Part shown: positions 1 through 7,925 of the stretch, piece after piece
Layout: every line of letters starts with the position of its first letter
How positions within the stretch are numbered: position 1 is the first letter of the stretch
From: Oleimicrobium sp037445575
Lineage (GTDB): Bacteria; Zhuqueibacterota; Zhuqueibacteria; JANLFK01; Oleimicrobiaceae
Direction: 5' to 3'
NCBI GenBank assembly: GCA_037445575.1
Contig: JBBIKH010000061.1
Coordinates: forward strand, 1-15,956
Length of the DNA stretch: 15,956 bases
Position numbers and translations under genes: made by a program
The notes under the pieces: generated by a model
What the model saw: the letters and a program-made list of their open reading frames with translations, nothing else
What the model was told of the DNA's origin: nothing
Database searches by the model: none

Positions 1-21
1 CCCTTACAGTTCCCTTGTCTC

Positions 22-1203
22 TTACCGGCCTGTTTCTTTCTCCAAGAGGACCTGCTGCGCTGCTGCCAGACCCACCCCGGGCGTGAAGCTGTAGTTACAG
101 GCACGCAGACCTTGCTCCAAAGCGGCGATGGTGGCCAGCAGATCGCCGGAGGTGGTGGCGCCCATATGGCCAATGCGGAAATAGGAAGCCTTGATCTCGG
201 GGTGGAGTCCTCCAGCCACAATCGCCCCTGCGGCCTTGACCCGCGCAAGAAGTTCCTGCCCCGCCACGCCTGGCGGGAAGTAAGGGGCAGTCAAGGTCGC
301 CGCTGCGTGTTCCTCGGCTGTTGGCACCTGTTTCAACCCCAAGGCGCGCACGGCGGCGCGGCAGGCCCTGCCCAGGCGCTGGTGGCGGGCTGCCCGTGCC
401 TCCATTCCCTCGGCAAGGATCTGCCCCAGACTTACGTGCAGCGCCCCCACCAGATTGACTGCGGGCGTGGCAAAATAGCTGGCCTTGCGCGCTTCGTACG
501 CCTCCATGATCGGCAGCCAATTGCCCCAGTCTGCATAGTAGTTGGCCACAGGTCTTTTGCGATTGCGCCAGGCCTGCAGTGCGCGCTCGCTCGCCATAAG
601 TAACGCCAGCCCAGGGGGCACGCCTACCGCTTTTTGGGAGGCGGTCAGCGCCACGTCGATCCCCCAGTCCTCCTGCTGCAGCTCCTCGGCAGCCAATGAG
701 CAGACGCCGTCCAGCACGGTGAGCACGCCGTGTTCCAGCGCCAGCGCTGCTAGGGGCTGCGGATCGACGCGTACTGCCGTGGAAGTGTCCACGTGGGTGA
801 TGGTCATCAGCTTGAAGCCTCCCCCACGCAGCGCACTCTCCACCTCCGACGGATCTATTGTGTCACCCAAAGGCGCGACGAGCTTGGTCACCTCGGCCCC
901 GTAGCGAGCCAAGATGTCGGCGAAGCGCTCACTGAAATAGCCGGTGGAAATCACCAACACTCGGTCCCCCGGCTCCACCAGGTTTGCCGCTGCCATCTCC
1001 ATTGCCAGGGTGCCGGAGCCGGCCACCACAAACGGCTGACCAGAGGGACAGCGCCACACTTCCCGCATCCTGCCAAGGGCCTGGGCAAAAAGCTCGATGA
1101 ACTCTGGCGCCACATGGCTGGTGGTGGGAGCACCTGCTGCAGCCAGGACTTCTGGCTCAAACTCGATGGGTCCGGGGATCATCAGCAACGTGCGTCCTTT
1201 CAT
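22..1203 (-). CDS. Alanine-glyoxylate / serine-pyruvate-type aminotransferase (class V, PLP-dependent)
   Basis: A complete 393-residue class V aminotransferase, the usual length for the alanine-glyoxylate/serine-glyoxylate/serine-pyruvate group. It starts with the family's substrate-loop style segment (MIPGPIEF, residues 8-15). It has the PLP phosphate-binding GSGT (62-65), the pyridine-N aspartate D165 in VLDGVCS, the Schiff-base lysine K191 in TASQKAVGVPPG, and the carboxylate-binding arginine R343 in SYFRIGHMG. No signal peptide is seen, so it should be cytoplasmic. The ATG overlaps the stop of the upstream aldolase gene as ATGA, and GGAGG lies 9 nt before it, so translation is probably coupled. 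Because the neighbour resembles 4-hydroxy-2-oxoglutarate aldolase, the likely job is amino transfer from alanine or serine to glyoxylate, giving glycine. The family is certain; the exact amino donor is not. Phosphonate-type (2-aminoethylphosphonate) transaminases are a related but less likely alternative. Confidence 0.9.
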   Translation of the reverse strand: MKGRTLLMIPGPIEFEPEVLAAAGAPTTSHVAPEFIELFAQALGRMREVWRCPSGQPFVVAGSGTLAMEMAAANLVEPGDRVLVISTGYFSERFADILARYGAEVTKLVAPLGDTIDPSEVESALRGGGFKLMTITHVDTSTAVRVDPQPLAALALEHGVLTVLDGVCSLAAEELQQEDWGIDVALTASQKAVGVPPGLALLMASERALQAWRNRKRPVANYYADWGNWLPIMEAYEARKASYFATPAVNLVGALHVSLGQILAEGMEARAARHQRLGRACRAAVRALGLKQVPTAEEHAAATLTAPYFPPGVAGQELLARVKAAGAIVAGGLHPEIKASYFRIGHMGATTSGDLLATIAALEQGLRACNYSFTPGVGLAAAQQVLLEKETGR

Positions 1204-2156
1204 CTCCTTGCACCTCCGTCAGTCAGTGCCTCGGCGGTGTCCTGTTCCCTCCACGCCGCAAAGAGGCCGCTCTCTTCCAGCAGCACGCACAGGGAGGCTG
1301 CCTGATCCTCAGAAAGCGGCAGGAGCGGTGCGCGCACAGGCCCGCAATAAAGGCCGAGCATATCCATGGCCTTTTTTAGGCCGGCCACCCCCCAGAGCCT
1401 GGTCACGGCAGCGTTGAGGCGCACCAGCTGCAATTGCAGCGCTTGCGCCGCGGCCAGCTCACCGCTGCGGAAGTGGCGCCAGAGGGCACAGCAGGCCCCC
1501 GGTGCGATGTTGGCCAACGCCATGATGCCCCCTACTGCCCCCACGCTCAGGGCAGCCAAGAAGAATCCGCCCGAACCAGCCGCAAGCTGGAAACCCGGTG
1601 GCGCGGCCCGACAAATCTCCGCCATCGCCACAATGTTGCCGCCCGAGTCCTTCATGCCCACCACGTTCGGATGGCCGGCTATGGCCAACACCACCTCAGG
1701 GGTTAGCTCCACTCCGGTGTTAGCAGGCATGTTGTAGAGGATCACCGGAATAGGCGCGGCTTCCGCTACCGCCAAGTAGTGTTTGGTCAGCGCCTCCCCA
1801 GTCATGCGCCCGCGATAGTAGGAAGGTGTCACCACCAACGCCGCATCGGCACCCAGCCGCGCCGCCTCCTTGGTGAGGGCGATGGTCGCAGAGGTGCTTT
1901 CGCAGCCGGGGCCGGCGATCAGCAGACGGTCGGCGGGAACGGCAGCCCGTACCTCTTCCAAAACCTGGAGTTTCTCCTTCTCCGACAGGAGCACAAATTC
2001 ACCGTTGGAACCCAAGGCGACAAAACCGCGAAGGGGGAAACGGGCCAGCTTGGCAAGGTTGGCATGGAGAGCGCGGGGAAGGAAGCGGCCGTCAGCGGCA
2101 AAGGGGGTCGGCACAGGGGCCAAGACCCCCTCAAGACAGATACACTTTTGCTCCAT
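1200..2156 (-). CDS. 4-hydroxy-2-oxoglutarate aldolase-like protein (DapA/NAL superfamily)
   Basis: A 318-residue class I (Schiff-base) aldolase of the dihydrodipicolinate synthase/N-acetylneuraminate lyase superfamily. Several segments look closer to animal HOGA1 than to DapA: GSNGEF at 49-54 (DapA has GTTGE), GCEST at 84-88, VVTPSYYRGRM at 108-118, and NAAVTRLWG with GLKKAMD in the C-terminal part. The catalytic lysine is K169 in VGMKDSGG and the proton-relay tyrosine is Y141 in YNMPANTG. The expected reaction is cleavage of 4-hydroxy-2-oxoglutarate to pyruvate and glyoxylate in the cytoplasm. An upstream in-frame ATG at 2204 exists, but the start at 2156 has GGGAG 5 nt ahead, gives the normal family N-terminus and avoids overlapping the exonuclease gene (31-bp gap). 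Its stop overlaps the aminotransferase start by 4 nt. Substrate is inferred from resemblance; a 2-keto-3-deoxy-sugar-acid aldolase remains possible. Confidence 0.85.
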   Translation of the reverse strand: MEQKCICLEGVLAPVPTPFAADGRFLPRALHANLAKLARFPLRGFVALGSNGEFVLLSEKEKLQVLEEVRAAVPADRLLIAGPGCESTSATIALTKEAARLGADAALVVTPSYYRGRMTGEALTKHYLAVAEAAPIPVILYNMPANTGVELTPEVVLAIAGHPNVVGMKDSGGNIVAMAEICRAAPPGFQLAAGSGGFFLAALSVGAVGGIMALANIAPGACCALWRHFRSGELAAAQALQLQLVRLNAAVTRLWGVAGLKKAMDMLGLYCGPVRAPLLPLSEDQAASLCVLLEESGLFAAWREQDTAEALTDGGARR

Positions 2157-2187
2157 CACAGCTCCCGTAGCAAGGTCGAGGTACATG

Positions 2188-2967
2188 CTACCCTTGCACC
2201 GCAAGTTCGATGCCCACGGGACAATGATCGGAACCCATCACTTCTGGCAGGATGAATGCCGACCTAACCCGGTCTGCAAGATTGGTACTTACGAAGAAGT
2301 AATCGATGCGCCAGCCCACATTCCTTTCCCTGGCGCGGCTCTTATAGTCCCACCAGCTGTAATGGCCACCCTCGGCCGTGAACATGCGGAAGGTGTCCAC
2401 GAAACCAGCCGCCAGGAATCGATCGATCCAGGCGCGCTCTTCCGGCAGAAAGCCGGAGACCTTCTCGTTTTCTTTCGGCCTGGCCAAGTCAATCTCTTTG
2501 TGTGCGGTGTTCACGTCGCCACACACCACCAGACGCCTTCCCGCGGCAAGGACCTCCCGCACATGGGCCAGGAACGCCTCGTAAAACTCCATCTTGTAAC
2601 GCAGCCTCTCCGCGGAGGCTTTGCCGTTGGGGAAGTAGACGTTGTAGAGCACGAACTCCCCGTAATCAGCAACCAGTGTCCGCCCTTCGTTATCAAAGCG
2701 CTCCACGCCAAAGCCCGGGCGCACGCTTTGCGGTGGCCGTTTCGTGAACAAAGCCACGCCGCTGTAGCCCGAGCGCTCCGCCGAGGCCCAGAACGTCTGA
2801 TAGCCAGGAAAATCCTTTGCCGCGGCAGGAAGCTGGTCCGGCGCCGCCTTGGTCTCTTGGAGGCACAAGATGTCGGGTTGCTCCTTGGCCAGCCATTCGC
2901 CAAAGCCCTTGCCCAGAATCGCGCGCAGGCCGTTCACGTTCCACGAGAGCATGCGCAGCACAGCCAT
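2188..2967 (-). CDS. xth: Exodeoxyribonuclease III (AP endonuclease, ExoA/Xth family)
   Basis: A full-length 259-residue exonuclease III/AP endonuclease that cuts DNA 5' of abasic sites in base excision repair. All active-site residues are visible: N10 and N12 in SWNVNGLRA, metal ligand E38 in LQETK, Y111 in YNVYFPNG, D151 and N153 in CGDVNTAH, D222 in WRIDYFF, and the D247-H248 pair in GSDHCPVG. No export signal is present, so the protein is cytoplasmic. The ATG has GAGGAG 8 nt upstream. It lies 28 bp after the glycosidase gene and 31 bp before the aldolase gene, all on the same strand, so it is probably co-transcribed with them. The DNA-repair function has no obvious link to its neighbours. 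Family assignment is secure. Confidence 0.95.
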   Translation of the reverse strand: MAVLRMLSWNVNGLRAILGKGFGEWLAKEQPDILCLQETKAAPDQLPAAAKDFPGYQTFWASAERSGYSGVALFTKRPPQSVRPGFGVERFDNEGRTLVADYGEFVLYNVYFPNGKASAERLRYKMEFYEAFLAHVREVLAAGRRLVVCGDVNTAHKEIDLARPKENEKVSGFLPEERAWIDRFLAAGFVDTFRMFTAEGGHYSWWDYKSRARERNVGWRIDYFFVSTNLADRVRSAFILPEVMGSDHCPVGIELAVQG

Positions 2968-2995
2968 GGCTCATTCTCCTCGGTTCCCGGCACCC

Positions 2996-4792
2996 TCATT
3001 GCTTCCTGATGGGCGCGAAGAAGGCCAGGAAATAGTGCGCCTCCGCTGTGCCATCCAGTGTGGGCTCGTTCGTCGCATAGTCCCAGGTGTCATCGTGATA
3101 GACTGCTTGCCCCCCCTGGAAAAGTGCGTACGGGTCCTCGCGCGACAGGCGGATCCCTTTCAAGCTCTGGAAGATACTTGCGTACACAGGCCCGTCGTTG
3201 AGAGCACCGACGATCTCTCTGCCCAGATGAAGGGCAATCGCGCTGTGCGGAAAGTGAGGAGTCTGCCCGCCTTCTGACGGGATGCCAACGAACTGACTGA
3301 CGCCCCAGGGGTTGCGCCCCAAGAGCCAATCGCGCGTGGCAGCCATTAAGGTGCGGTAGGTCGTATCGCCCGTCATCTGCTCGTACAACAGACACTGCAT
3401 CACCAATGCCGCGGCCAGGTTGTTGGAGCACCAGATGAAGGGGATGCCGATGTGGTAGGGATTCCGTTGAGCCCGTTGCCACACCGCCTGGAGGCCCGCG
3501 CGATAGTAGCTAGCCAACGTGTCGCGCAACGCCTGGTCCGCCACCTGCCATAGGGCAAAGTGGCCGAGATTCATGAACGGGTAAAACTCATAGTGATGAG
3601 CGGTGTCCGCACCCATCCAGGAGACGGTGTTGGCCAAGCGCGCGTACACGCGTGCCTCGTCGAGATAACGCTGCTCGCCCGTGACCCGGTACAGCTCCGC
3701 AGCTCCCCATTCCATGTCGTCGGCCCAGGTGCGCTCGTGGTAGCGATAAGGAGCCCGGCAAGGGGTCCCCTCTTGACAGCCAGGCTGCTTTCGCCCCATT
3801 TCGTACACCTCCTTGCCGGCCTGCAAGCAACGCTCCGCAAACCACGCTTGGCCCACATCGTTTCGCCAGATGTCGGCAGCCATAGCCATGGCCGCTGCAT
3901 AGCGCCCTGCCAGATTGGCAATGCCATCCGAGGTATTTTGGTACTGCCCCAAGCCCTGCGGCTGGCCCGTGGCAAAGTAGACGACGCGGTAGCTTGCCGG
4001 CCCCCAGCCATAATCGGCCGAGTCAGCATAGGGCATCTTGAAACCGATGTGGTCGCGGTCATCTGCCACTTGATGGAAGAGTTGGTCTGGGGCGGGATGC
4101 ATCTTTAGCATCCACTCCAAGCCCCACCGCGCCTCGTCAAGGACGTCGGGCACACCATTAGCGCCCGTATGTCCGAGGTCATCTACTTCATCGGCAAATT
4201 TACCCTTGTTCTGCCGATAGGAAAAGAGCAGTCGGCAGACCGCATTGCCCGAGGTGAGCAGATAGCGCAAGTAGTCACCGGCATCGTGCCAGCCGCCACT
4301 GACATCGACAAAGGTGCCATCCGGCATGGGCCCGTACACCGTGCGGCCATCCTTGCGATGACAGACTTCGTCAAGAAAGGGGTTATAGCCGCACCGCTGT
4401 TGCCGCATGTAGGCGATGACCAGCTCGTGGTAGTCCTTGTAGGCATCCGCGCCGATCGTAAAGGGAAGCGACTCGTAGGGAGTGCCGCAGATGCGCACCT
4501 TGAATCGCCCCGGACCGCGAAGCTCGCTAAAGTCCAAGCGATAGTGGTAGCCGAACGTGCCCCATGCGCCTGTGTTTTCTCCCACCGGTCGCGGCCCCCA
4601 CACCCGTTTTCCGGTGGCGGCATCCAGCACTTCGAATCGGCCGCCCTGCAGCGGTTCGGCCGAAAAGGCGATCGCAACTTTTCGCTCATCGGGCAAGTAG
4701 CCCACCTGGTTTACCCGCAGGTAGACCGCAGGGCCGGCCCACGCAGCGGCCAAGCCCATCATGGCGATTGCAAACAAGGACGGCCTGCGCAC
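2996..4792 (-). CDS. Secreted glycoside hydrolase family 9 (endoglucanase-like) with N-terminal Ig-like domain
   Basis: A 598-residue exported GH9 enzyme, expected to hydrolyse beta-1,4-glucan. Residues 1-20 form a short signal peptide (RRP followed by a hydrophobic stretch, cleavage near AWAG). Residues about 23-113 resemble the CelD_N immunoglobulin-like domain that precedes many GH9 modules (LRVNQVGYLPDE). The catalytic (alpha/alpha)6 domain follows. The nucleophile/base region is GGWHDAGDY with D170 and D173, the active-site histidine region is TPHFPHSA near 511-518, and the acid is E576 in ATNEPTLDGTAE. No carbohydrate-binding module, dockerin or sorting domain is seen. The start codon is GTG, supported by AGGAGG 5 nt upstream and by the signal peptide. 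It heads a minus-strand run with xth, the aldolase and the aminotransferase. GH9 also includes cellobiohydrolase- and glucosaminidase-type members, so the exact substrate is open. Confidence 0.9.
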   Translation of the reverse strand: MRRPSLFAIAMMGLAAAWAGPAVYLRVNQVGYLPDERKVAIAFSAEPLQGGRFEVLDAATGKRVWGPRPVGENTGAWGTFGYHYRLDFSELRGPGRFKVRICGTPYESLPFTIGADAYKDYHELVIAYMRQQRCGYNPFLDEVCHRKDGRTVYGPMPDGTFVDVSGGWHDAGDYLRYLLTSGNAVCRLLFSYRQNKGKFADEVDDLGHTGANGVPDVLDEARWGLEWMLKMHPAPDQLFHQVADDRDHIGFKMPYADSADYGWGPASYRVVYFATGQPQGLGQYQNTSDGIANLAGRYAAAMAMAADIWRNDVGQAWFAERCLQAGKEVYEMGRKQPGCQEGTPCRAPYRYHERTWADDMEWGAAELYRVTGEQRYLDEARVYARLANTVSWMGADTAHHYEFYPFMNLGHFALWQVADQALRDTLASYYRAGLQAVWQRAQRNPYHIGIPFIWCSNNLAAALVMQCLLYEQMTGDTTYRTLMAATRDWLLGRNPWGVSQFVGIPSEGGQTPHFPHSAIALHLGREIVGALNDGPVYASIFQSLKGIRLSREDPYALFQGGQAVYHDDTWDYATNEPTLDGTAEAHYFLAFFAPIRKQ

Positions 4793-4843
4793 CTTTGCCT
4801 CCTGTTGCGGAGTTGTCCTGACTACGCCGCTTTGCCAAATAGG

Positions 4844-4860
4844 GGATCATCAGATGATCC
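4844..4860. promoter_or_regulatory. 17-bp perfect inverted repeat upstream of the GH9 gene (possible operator)
   Basis: GGATCAT, a 3-base centre, then ATGATCC: a perfect 7+7 inverted repeat about 52 bp upstream of the GTG start of the GH9 gene. Size and symmetry suit a dimeric repressor, for example of the LacI or GntR type, but no regulator gene is in the window. I could not define a convincing -35/-10 pair next to it. Confidence 0.35.
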
Positions 4861-5012
4861 TTGGCGATCCTCACCTGGTGCTCAGAAGCACGCCTGACGG
4901 CGGGATCCACGGCCATGACCGCCAACGCAGAGCATCCTGGACCACACCCCTTGCGAGGCTCACCAACCCCTGCCCCCTGCGCCGGCTGCTCAGGCCAATC
5001 TCTTGCAGCGTT

Positions 5013-5071
5013 NNNNNNNNNNNNNNNNNNNNNNNNNNNNNNNNNNNNNNNNNNNNNNNNNNNNNNNNNNN
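5013..5071. other. Assembly gap (59 Ns)
   Basis: A run of 59 undetermined bases between the promoter side of the GH9 gene and the 3' end of the beta-mannosidase gene. The true gap length and content are unknown, so a small gene or a regulatory element could be hidden. The flanking 220 bp (left) and 113 bp (right) show no convincing coding sequence. Apparent ORFs reading through the Ns are not real evidence of a gene. Confidence 0.99.
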
Positions 5072-5157
5072 GCTCTAGCAACGTGTTACACTGGGCTCGC
5101 CACCTCCGGTATGGCACAGCCCGCGCGGCCGGTGAACCCTACCGCCACACGGCAGCG

Positions 5158-5183
5158 AAGCAGCCCCCCATGGGGGGCCACTT
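5158..5183 (-). terminator. Strong hairpin directly after the beta-mannosidase stop codon
   Basis: The core GCCCCCCATGGGGGGC (5163-5178) is a perfect 16-bp palindrome. In the minus-strand transcript five more pairs (two of them G-U) extend it to an 11-bp stem with a CAUG loop. It begins one base after the TAG stop of the GH2 gene. There is no proper U-run, so it may act as a Rho-type or 3'-end-stabilising hairpin rather than a classical intrinsic terminator. Confidence 0.45.
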
Positions 5184-5184
5184 G

Positions 5185-7761
5185 CTACTTCTCTGCAAAT
5201 GCATCCACCAGAGAAATTGCGCGCAATTCCCGCTCGAGGTCCGCCAATGGGACCTCCCCGCGGGGGGTGAACATAACTTTGACCGTCTGCCCCGGCAACA
5301 GGTCAAAGTAATTGTCGCTGAAAAAGCCCTCCACCTTTTCCGTGGACAGGCAAACGTGCCGCGCCAGCACATCGGAGCTAACAGCGATGACAAAGCCATC
5401 ATCGGCCTCGTTGCAATTCACGACCAGGTGCGGCCTGGGCAGGAGCAGCTCTTTTGGCGGAGCAAAGAAGTACAAGTTTGCAACAACCTCCTTGCCTCGC
5501 TCGGCCAACGCGCAGTGGACGAATACTCCTCTTGCATCGCATCCCTTGAGCAGCTCCGGAACGGGCATTTCCCACGCCACGTGACTTGTCTGCGGTTGAA
5601 CTGCGACCTTAGCGCTCGCGGTGCGCAGCACTTGGCCGGCAAAGTCCATGAGCTGGACCGTGAGCCTGGCCTGCGTCCGGCGCGTCCTGTCCGAAACGGC
5701 ATAGACCCGCAGCTTGCCCTCCTCCTCGCAGGGGCTCACCAGCAGGTCGGCATAGAAGCGACGCGCATAGTAGTGCAGGGCCTTCCAGCGACCAAAGTAG
5801 TCGATGCTCGACCATGAGGCTACCGGCCAACAGTCGTTGATCTGCCAGTACAGGGAGCCCATGCACCTTGGCATAATGCGGCGCAAGTGCTCCGCGCCCC
5901 GCTTTATCCCCTCTGCCTGAAGCACCTGGCTTACGTAGAGGAAACTTGCGAAGTCCTTAGGTGGCCGGTAGTCGCGCACCATGTATTCGCGGATCAACTG
6001 GTTCCCCCGCGGGTGCTTCTGGTGGACCATCATCACCGGCGACTCGATATCGTGGTCGCCGGGTACCGTATAGGCCTCAACCGTCTTGAGTTCCGGAAAG
6101 GACTGAAAGCCGTATTCGCTCATAAAGCGGGGGAACTGTTTCTCATACTCGCTGAAGGGCGCTGCCGCATGCCATACGCCCCAATAATGCATATCCCCAA
6201 AGCCCGGCGAGTTCGGCTCAGCCTGGCGATTGGAGCTTGGCGAACTGGGCCAGTAGGGGCGCGTGGGATCGTGTTGCTGGCACACCTGCGGCAAGAGGTC
6301 ATGAAAGATCGCTTCATAATCCTTCCACGCCGATCCAGGAAGGTTGTCCCGCCAGCCCCAATTGTGCCACCCCCACTCCATCTCGTTGTTTCCGCACCAG
6401 AGCACAATGCACGGGTGATGGCGCAGCCTCTTCACCTGGTACACGGCCTCCTGGCGAACATTTTCCAAGAACGCCGCATCACCCGGGTACTGGCTGCAGG
6501 AGAACATGAAATCCTGCCACACCATCAGCCCCAGCTCATCGCAGAGCCGGTAGAAGGTTTCGTCCTCGTACACACCACCTCCCCACACGCGCACCATATT
6601 CATTCCAGCGTCCCGACAGGAGGTGAGGAGCTGTCGGTAGCGCTCCTCGCTCACGCGATTGAGGAAATTGTCCGCGGGAATCCAGTTCCCCCCTTTGGCG
6701 AACACCGGCACACCGTTGATCACAAAGGTAAAGCTCCTCCCCCACTGGTCAGGCACCTGGCGCAGCTCCAGCGAGCGAAGGCCGGTCGTGCAAGCCCGAG
6801 AGGCTACTACCCGCTCTCCGCTGCGCAACTCCGCCTCGATAGTGTAGAGCGCTTGCTCGCCCAGACCGTTGGGCCACCAGAGCCGCGGCTTGGGAATGGT
6901 GATCTCCGCCGTCAGAAGGTTCTCCCCTGGCACCAGTGCCACGCTCTTGCAGAGCGGTGCAAATGCCCTCTCGCGGCTTTGCACAGCCAGGGTCAGCTCG
7001 GCAGCGGTCGTCGCCTGGACCTCAACGCACAGCGCCAAGACCGCCTCTTTGCCTGTCAGTCGCCTTGGTATGACCTGCAGGCCGGCGATGCGGGCACCGC
7101 TCCAGGCTTCAAGATATACCGGGCGCCAAATACCGCAAGTCACAAGCCGAGGCCCCCAATCCCACCCGTAGTGATAGGGAGCCTTGCGCGTGTAAGGACT
7201 CGTCCCCACGGGATCATTGGCGGCCGGAAGCTTGAAAGGCACCGCTTTCATTAGAGGCAGGGCCTCTTGGATGGGAGATCGGAACCGCACCAGCAGCGTG
7301 TTTTCACCTTCATGCAGCAGTTCCTTGCAAGGCACCCGCCACTGCCGGAACATATTGTCTGCCTCTAGCACCTGCACGTCATTCAAGAAGACGGTCGCAT
7401 AAGTATCCAGGCCGTCGAACACCAGGTCGCAGCAGTCGCGTTGCAGCACAGACGAGTCCACGGAGAATATGCAGCGATATTCCAAGTCCGATTCCCCGAC
7501 CCACTGCACCTTGAGCTCGTTGTCCCGGTAAAAGGGGTCCTCGATGAGCCCAGACGCCATCAAGTCGGTGTGCACGCATCCGGGCACGGCGGCCGGATGC
7601 CAGTCGCGTTCTCCTACCTTACGAAACTGCCAGTTCTGGTGCAGGTAGTGCACGTGCCTCTCCTTCTGCATGCTGACCTGACGTGTCGGGGTGACGGCAA
7701 AGGCCGCACAAGCCAAAACCAAGGTGGACAACACACCTCTCAATGCGGGGCCCCAGCTCAT
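5185..7761 (-). CDS. Secreted glycoside hydrolase family 2 beta-mannosidase
   Basis: An 858-residue protein matching the length and layout of GH2 beta-mannosidases, which release mannose from the non-reducing ends of beta-1,4-manno-oligosaccharides. Residues 1-23 form a signal peptide (hydrophobic VLSTLVLACAAFA). A jelly-roll sugar-binding domain follows (about 38-220; FDGLDTYATVFLND, YHYGWDWGPRLVTCGIWRPV), then an Ig-like domain, then the TIM barrel. Acid/base is E460 in WCGNNEMEWGW and nucleophile is E549 in FMSEYGFQSFP. W641ND-type substrate contacts (YWQINDCWP, 638-646) are typical of the family. The reading frame stays open 84 codons further upstream, but this ATG has AGGAGG 6 nt before it and begins the signal peptide. 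The gene is divergent from the DUF3078 gene. Periplasmic or surface location fits action after a GH9-like endo-enzyme, but co-regulation is not shown. Confidence 0.93.
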   Translation of the reverse strand: MSWGPALRGVLSTLVLACAAFAVTPTRQVSMQKERHVHYLHQNWQFRKVGERDWHPAAVPGCVHTDLMASGLIEDPFYRDNELKVQWVGESDLEYRCIFSVDSSVLQRDCCDLVFDGLDTYATVFLNDVQVLEADNMFRQWRVPCKELLHEGENTLLVRFRSPIQEALPLMKAVPFKLPAANDPVGTSPYTRKAPYHYGWDWGPRLVTCGIWRPVYLEAWSGARIAGLQVIPRRLTGKEAVLALCVEVQATTAAELTLAVQSRERAFAPLCKSVALVPGENLLTAEITIPKPRLWWPNGLGEQALYTIEAELRSGERVVASRACTTGLRSLELRQVPDQWGRSFTFVINGVPVFAKGGNWIPADNFLNRVSEERYRQLLTSCRDAGMNMVRVWGGGVYEDETFYRLCDELGLMVWQDFMFSCSQYPGDAAFLENVRQEAVYQVKRLRHHPCIVLWCGNNEMEWGWHNWGWRDNLPGSAWKDYEAIFHDLLPQVCQQHDPTRPYWPSSPSSNRQAEPNSPGFGDMHYWGVWHAAAPFSEYEKQFPRFMSEYGFQSFPELKTVEAYTVPGDHDIESPVMMVHQKHPRGNQLIREYMVRDYRPPKDFASFLYVSQVLQAEGIKRGAEHLRRIMPRCMGSLYWQINDCWPVASWSSIDYFGRWKALHYYARRFYADLLVSPCEEEGKLRVYAVSDRTRRTQARLTVQLMDFAGQVLRTASAKVAVQPQTSHVAWEMPVPELLKGCDARGVFVHCALAERGKEVVANLYFFAPPKELLLPRPHLVVNCNEADDGFVIAVSSDVLARHVCLSTEKVEGFFSDNYFDLLPGQTVKVMFTPRGEVPLADLERELRAISLVDAFAEK

Positions 7762-7779
7762 GGTTCGCCTCCTGCCAGC

Positions 7780-7803
7780 AAAAAGAGCCTGGGCCTGGCT
7801 CTT
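7780..7803 (-). promoter_or_regulatory. Terminator-like hairpin in the beta-mannosidase leader
   Basis: On the minus strand AAGAGCC and GGCTCTT form a 7-bp stem with a 7-nt loop, running straight into TTTTT (7780-7784), the form of an intrinsic terminator. It ends only 18 bases before the ATG of the GH2 gene, with the AGGAGG ribosome site just after it. It could be an attenuator or a ribosome-site structure for this gene. No competing antiterminator was identified by eye. Confidence 0.4.
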
Positions 7804-7816
7804 GGCTAATTTTCCC

Positions 7817-7848
7817 CTTGTTTGCCGGCCACCTTTTGTATACATTTG
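7817..7848 (+). promoter_or_regulatory. Possible Bacteroidota-type promoter for the DUF3078 gene
   Basis: CTTG (7817-7820), 20 bases, then TACATTTG (7841-7848). This fits the known Bacteroidota primary-sigma pattern TTTG-N19 to 21-TAnnTTTG with one mismatch in the -33 box. It lies 77 bp before the DUF3078 start in a 164-bp divergent intergenic region, a sensible distance. A chance match cannot be excluded. Confidence 0.35.
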
Positions 7849-7925
7849 CAGGCACATCCGCCGAATGGAGCATTCTCTCCCCCGTCCAGGGAGCGCTGAC
7901 TTCACGCAAGGAAGCTGACACTGCG

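Noticed and set aside
2157..2204. Upstream in-frame ATG at 2204 as the aldolase start
   Set aside because: It would overlap the exonuclease gene by 17 bp and add 16 residues outside the family; the ATG at 2156 has a good ribosome site.
4686..5117. 143-codon minus-strand open frame reading through the N gap
   Set aside because: It includes 20 undefined residues, overlaps the GH9 signal peptide in another frame and has no family resemblance.
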